Positions 7,199-8,660 of a DNA stretch of 8,660 bases are shown one piece after another. The notes under the pieces were generated by a model. That model did not search any database. It was not told the origin of the DNA and saw only the letters and a program-made list of their open reading frames with translations. The DNA is taken from assembly GCA_041488155.1 (NCBI GenBank), contig JBGPOS010000104.1, forward strand, positions 1 through 8,660, in the 5' to 3' direction. Position 1 is the stretch's first letter, and each line of letters begins with the position of its first letter. The position numbers and the translations under genes are program-made. This DNA is from JBGPOS01 sp041488155. Lineage in GTDB: Bacteria > Chloroflexota > Dehalococcoidia > Tepidiformales > Tepidiformaceae.

Positions 7199-8660
7199 AT
7201 GAGCTTCGACGAAGCCCAGGGATACGTCGTGCTCGCCACCCTGGGCGCGCCGCTCGCGGGGATCCTTGTCCTCCTCTTCGTCCCCGCCAACCAGAAGATG
7301 GTGGTCCGCTTCGTCTCGCTCTTCTTCGCCACGCTGACGTTGGGGATGTCCGTCTACATCTTCGCCGCCTACCAGGCGGGCGGCAGCGACCTCCAGATGC
7401 AGCTCCGCTGGACGTGGGTGGAGAACACCGCCTTCCTCGGCAAGAACGGGATCACCCTGCACCTCGGCGTCGACGGCATCAGTTCCCTGCTGGTGCTGCT
7501 GACCGGCATCGTCGCCTTCGCGGGCACCCTCGTGAGCTGGAAGCTGGACTATCGCCCGAAGGACTTCTTCATCCTCTTCTGGGTCCTGATCACCGGCGTC
7601 TACGGCACCTTCTTCTCACTTGACCTCTTCTTCTGGTTCTTCTTCTACGAGCTGGCTGTCGTCCCGCTCTACCTCCTGATCGGCGTCTGGGGCTCGACGC
7701 GCAAGGAATACGGCGCGATGAAGCTGACCCTGATGCTCGTGGGCGGCTCGGTGCTCATCTGGATCGGCATCTTCGCAGTGTTCCACGAAGCGAACCTCGG
7801 CACCTTCGACCTGCCCACCCTCTGGGCGGCCGGCAGCGATGGCACCCTCAGCCCTGAATTCCAGAAGGTGATCTTCCCGTTCTTCCTCGTAGGCTGCGGC
7901 GTCCTCGCGGCCCTCTGGCCGCTGCACACCTGGTCTCCGGATGGCCACATGTCGGCCCCGACGGCCGTCTCAATGGTCCACGCCGGCGTGCTGATGAAGC
8001 TCGGCGCCTTCGGCATCATCCGCCTCGGGATCCAGCTCCTGCCCGAAGGCGCCGCGTTCTGGATGCCCGGCCTCATGGTGATCGGGACGATCGGAGCGGT
8101 CTACGGGGCGGTTGCAGCGCTCACCCAGCGCGACTTCAAGCTCATCTCCGGCTACAGCTCCGTCAGCCACATGGGCTACGTCCTCATGGGCCTCGCCACC
8201 CTCAACCACATAGGCGTCACTGGCGCGGTCCTCCAGATGTTCAGCCACGGCGTCATGACGGCTCTCGTCTTCCTCATGATTGGCGCCCTCTACGACCAGG
8301 CCCACACCCGCGACCTCAAGGACTTCGGCGGCCTCGGCAAGGTGATGCCGATGTGGGTCATCTTCTACACCCTCGCCGGCCTGGCGAACGTCGGCCTGCC
8401 AGGACTCTCCGGCTTCACGGCGGAGTTCCACATCTTCGTCGGCACCTTCCAAACCTACCCGCTGTTCGGCGGGCTGGCGATCCTGTCCGCGGCCCTCGCC
8501 GCCGCCTACATGCTGCGCATGTTCTCGATCGTCTTCTTCGGCCCCTTCAACCCGCGCTGGACCAGCCTCCACGACATCACCCCGCTCGAGGCCTTCGGGG
8601 GGAGTCTCCTCATCGGCTCGATGCTGGCTCTGGGCCTCTGGTGGGCGCCCTTCACTGACC
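7199..8660 (+). CDS. nuoM: NADH-quinone oxidoreductase subunit M (3' end outside window), TM7 lysine absent
   Basis: NuoM (ND4/Nqo13) is the second antiporter-like proton pump of the membrane arm, related to MrpD. The frame is open from ATG 7199 to the window end, giving 487 residues; E. coli NuoM has 509, so only a short C-terminal piece is missing. Family motifs: VDGISSLLVLLTGIV (91-105), Glu151 in FFYELAVVPLYLLIGVWG (E. coli Glu144), PLHTWSPDGHMSAPTAVSM (241-259), Lys267 in HAGVLMK (E. coli Lys265), GYSSVSHMGY with His324, QMFSHG with His350, LYDQAHTRDLKDFGGL (364-379) and Glu409 in GFTAEFHIFVGTF (E. coli Glu407). Oddity: TM7 reads LVGCGVLAALWPLHTW, where E. coli has FAVKMPVVPLHGW, so the pumping Lys234 is replaced by Leu236 (bases 7904-7906). 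TM8 carries His261 where E. coli NuoM has Leu. GAGGGG eight bases upstream supports the start. It is NuoM rather than NuoN or NuoL by the HTRDLxxxGGL motif and its position after nuoL. Confidence 0.95.
   Translation, partial: MSFDEAQGYVVLATLGAPLAGILVLLFVPANQKMVVRFVSLFFATLTLGMSVYIFAAYQAGGSDLQMQLRWTWVENTAFLGKNGITLHLGVDGISSLLVLLTGIVAFAGTLVSWKLDYRPKDFFILFWVLITGVYGTFFSLDLFFWFFFYELAVVPLYLLIGVWGSTRKEYGAMKLTLMLVGGSVLIWIGIFAVFHEANLGTFDLPTLWAAGSDGTLSPEFQKVIFPFFLVGCGVLAALWPLHTWSPDGHMSAPTAVSMVHAGVLMKLGAFGIIRLGIQLLPEGAAFWMPGLMVIGTIGAVYGAVAALTQRDFKLISGYSSVSHMGYVLMGLATLNHIGVTGAVLQMFSHGVMTALVFLMIGALYDQAHTRDLKDFGGLGKVMPMWVIFYTLAGLANVGLPGLSGFTAEFHIFVGTFQTYPLFGGLAILSAALAAAYMLRMFSIVFFGPFNPRWTSLHDITPLEAFGGSLLIGSMLALGLWWAPFTD

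Noticed and set aside
5502..7202. A 566-codon open frame on the plus strand within nuoL in another frame.
   Set aside because: The product is Arg/Pro/His-rich nonsense typical of a shifted frame in GC-rich DNA. The nuoL frame holds all conserved pumping residues.

Overview
The window is one continuous block of a respiratory complex I (proton-pumping NADH:quinone oxidoreductase, NDH-1) operon. All genes are on the + strand: nuoB (3' end only), nuoC, nuoD, nuoH, nuoI, nuoJ, nuoK, nuoL and nuoM (5' part only). Nothing unrelated to complex I was found. There are no RNA genes, mobile elements, CRISPR arrays, promoters or terminators, and no gap between genes exceeds 18 bases, so promoter and terminator must lie outside the window. 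The DNA is GC-rich, with strong C/G preference at third codon positions, and this produces many long false ORFs on both strands. The host is a GC-rich bacterium. The separate nuoC and nuoD, the gene order and the divergent NuoM point away from Enterobacteria, but I cannot assign a phylum with confidence.

Layout: bases 1-2008 encode the quinone-reducing connecting module (NuoB with cluster N2, NuoC, NuoD). Bases 2005-3132 encode NuoH, the membrane heel that forms the quinone chamber. Bases 3129-4466 encode NuoI, the two-cluster ferredoxin subunit. Bases 4466-8660 encode the membrane arm (NuoJ, NuoK, NuoL, NuoM). From nuoB to nuoJ every junction overlaps by 1 or 4 bases, which indicates translational coupling and near-equimolar production. 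nuoJ-nuoK, nuoK-nuoL and nuoL-nuoM are separated by 2, 18 and 4 bases.

Three points stand out. (1) nuoD runs directly into nuoH with no nuoE, nuoF or nuoG between them. The NADH-oxidising module is therefore encoded elsewhere or absent, as in the 11-subunit type of complex. (2) NuoI is 445 residues instead of the usual 160-180 or so. Its C-terminal tail of about 280 residues holds three copies of a basic-helix/acidic-helix motif, joined by Ala/Gly/Pro-rich linkers. The two best copies agree at the protein level but differ at many synonymous sites, so the repeat is under protein-level selection. (3) NuoM has leucine where the near-universal pumping lysine of TM7 is expected (E. coli Lys234), and a histidine in TM8 at a position resembling NuoL.

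The working model, which is inference, is a complex I whose NADH module is not co-encoded and whose peripheral arm carries a flexible, repeat-bearing tail on NuoI. That tail might recruit an electron donor, a detached NADH module or another partner.
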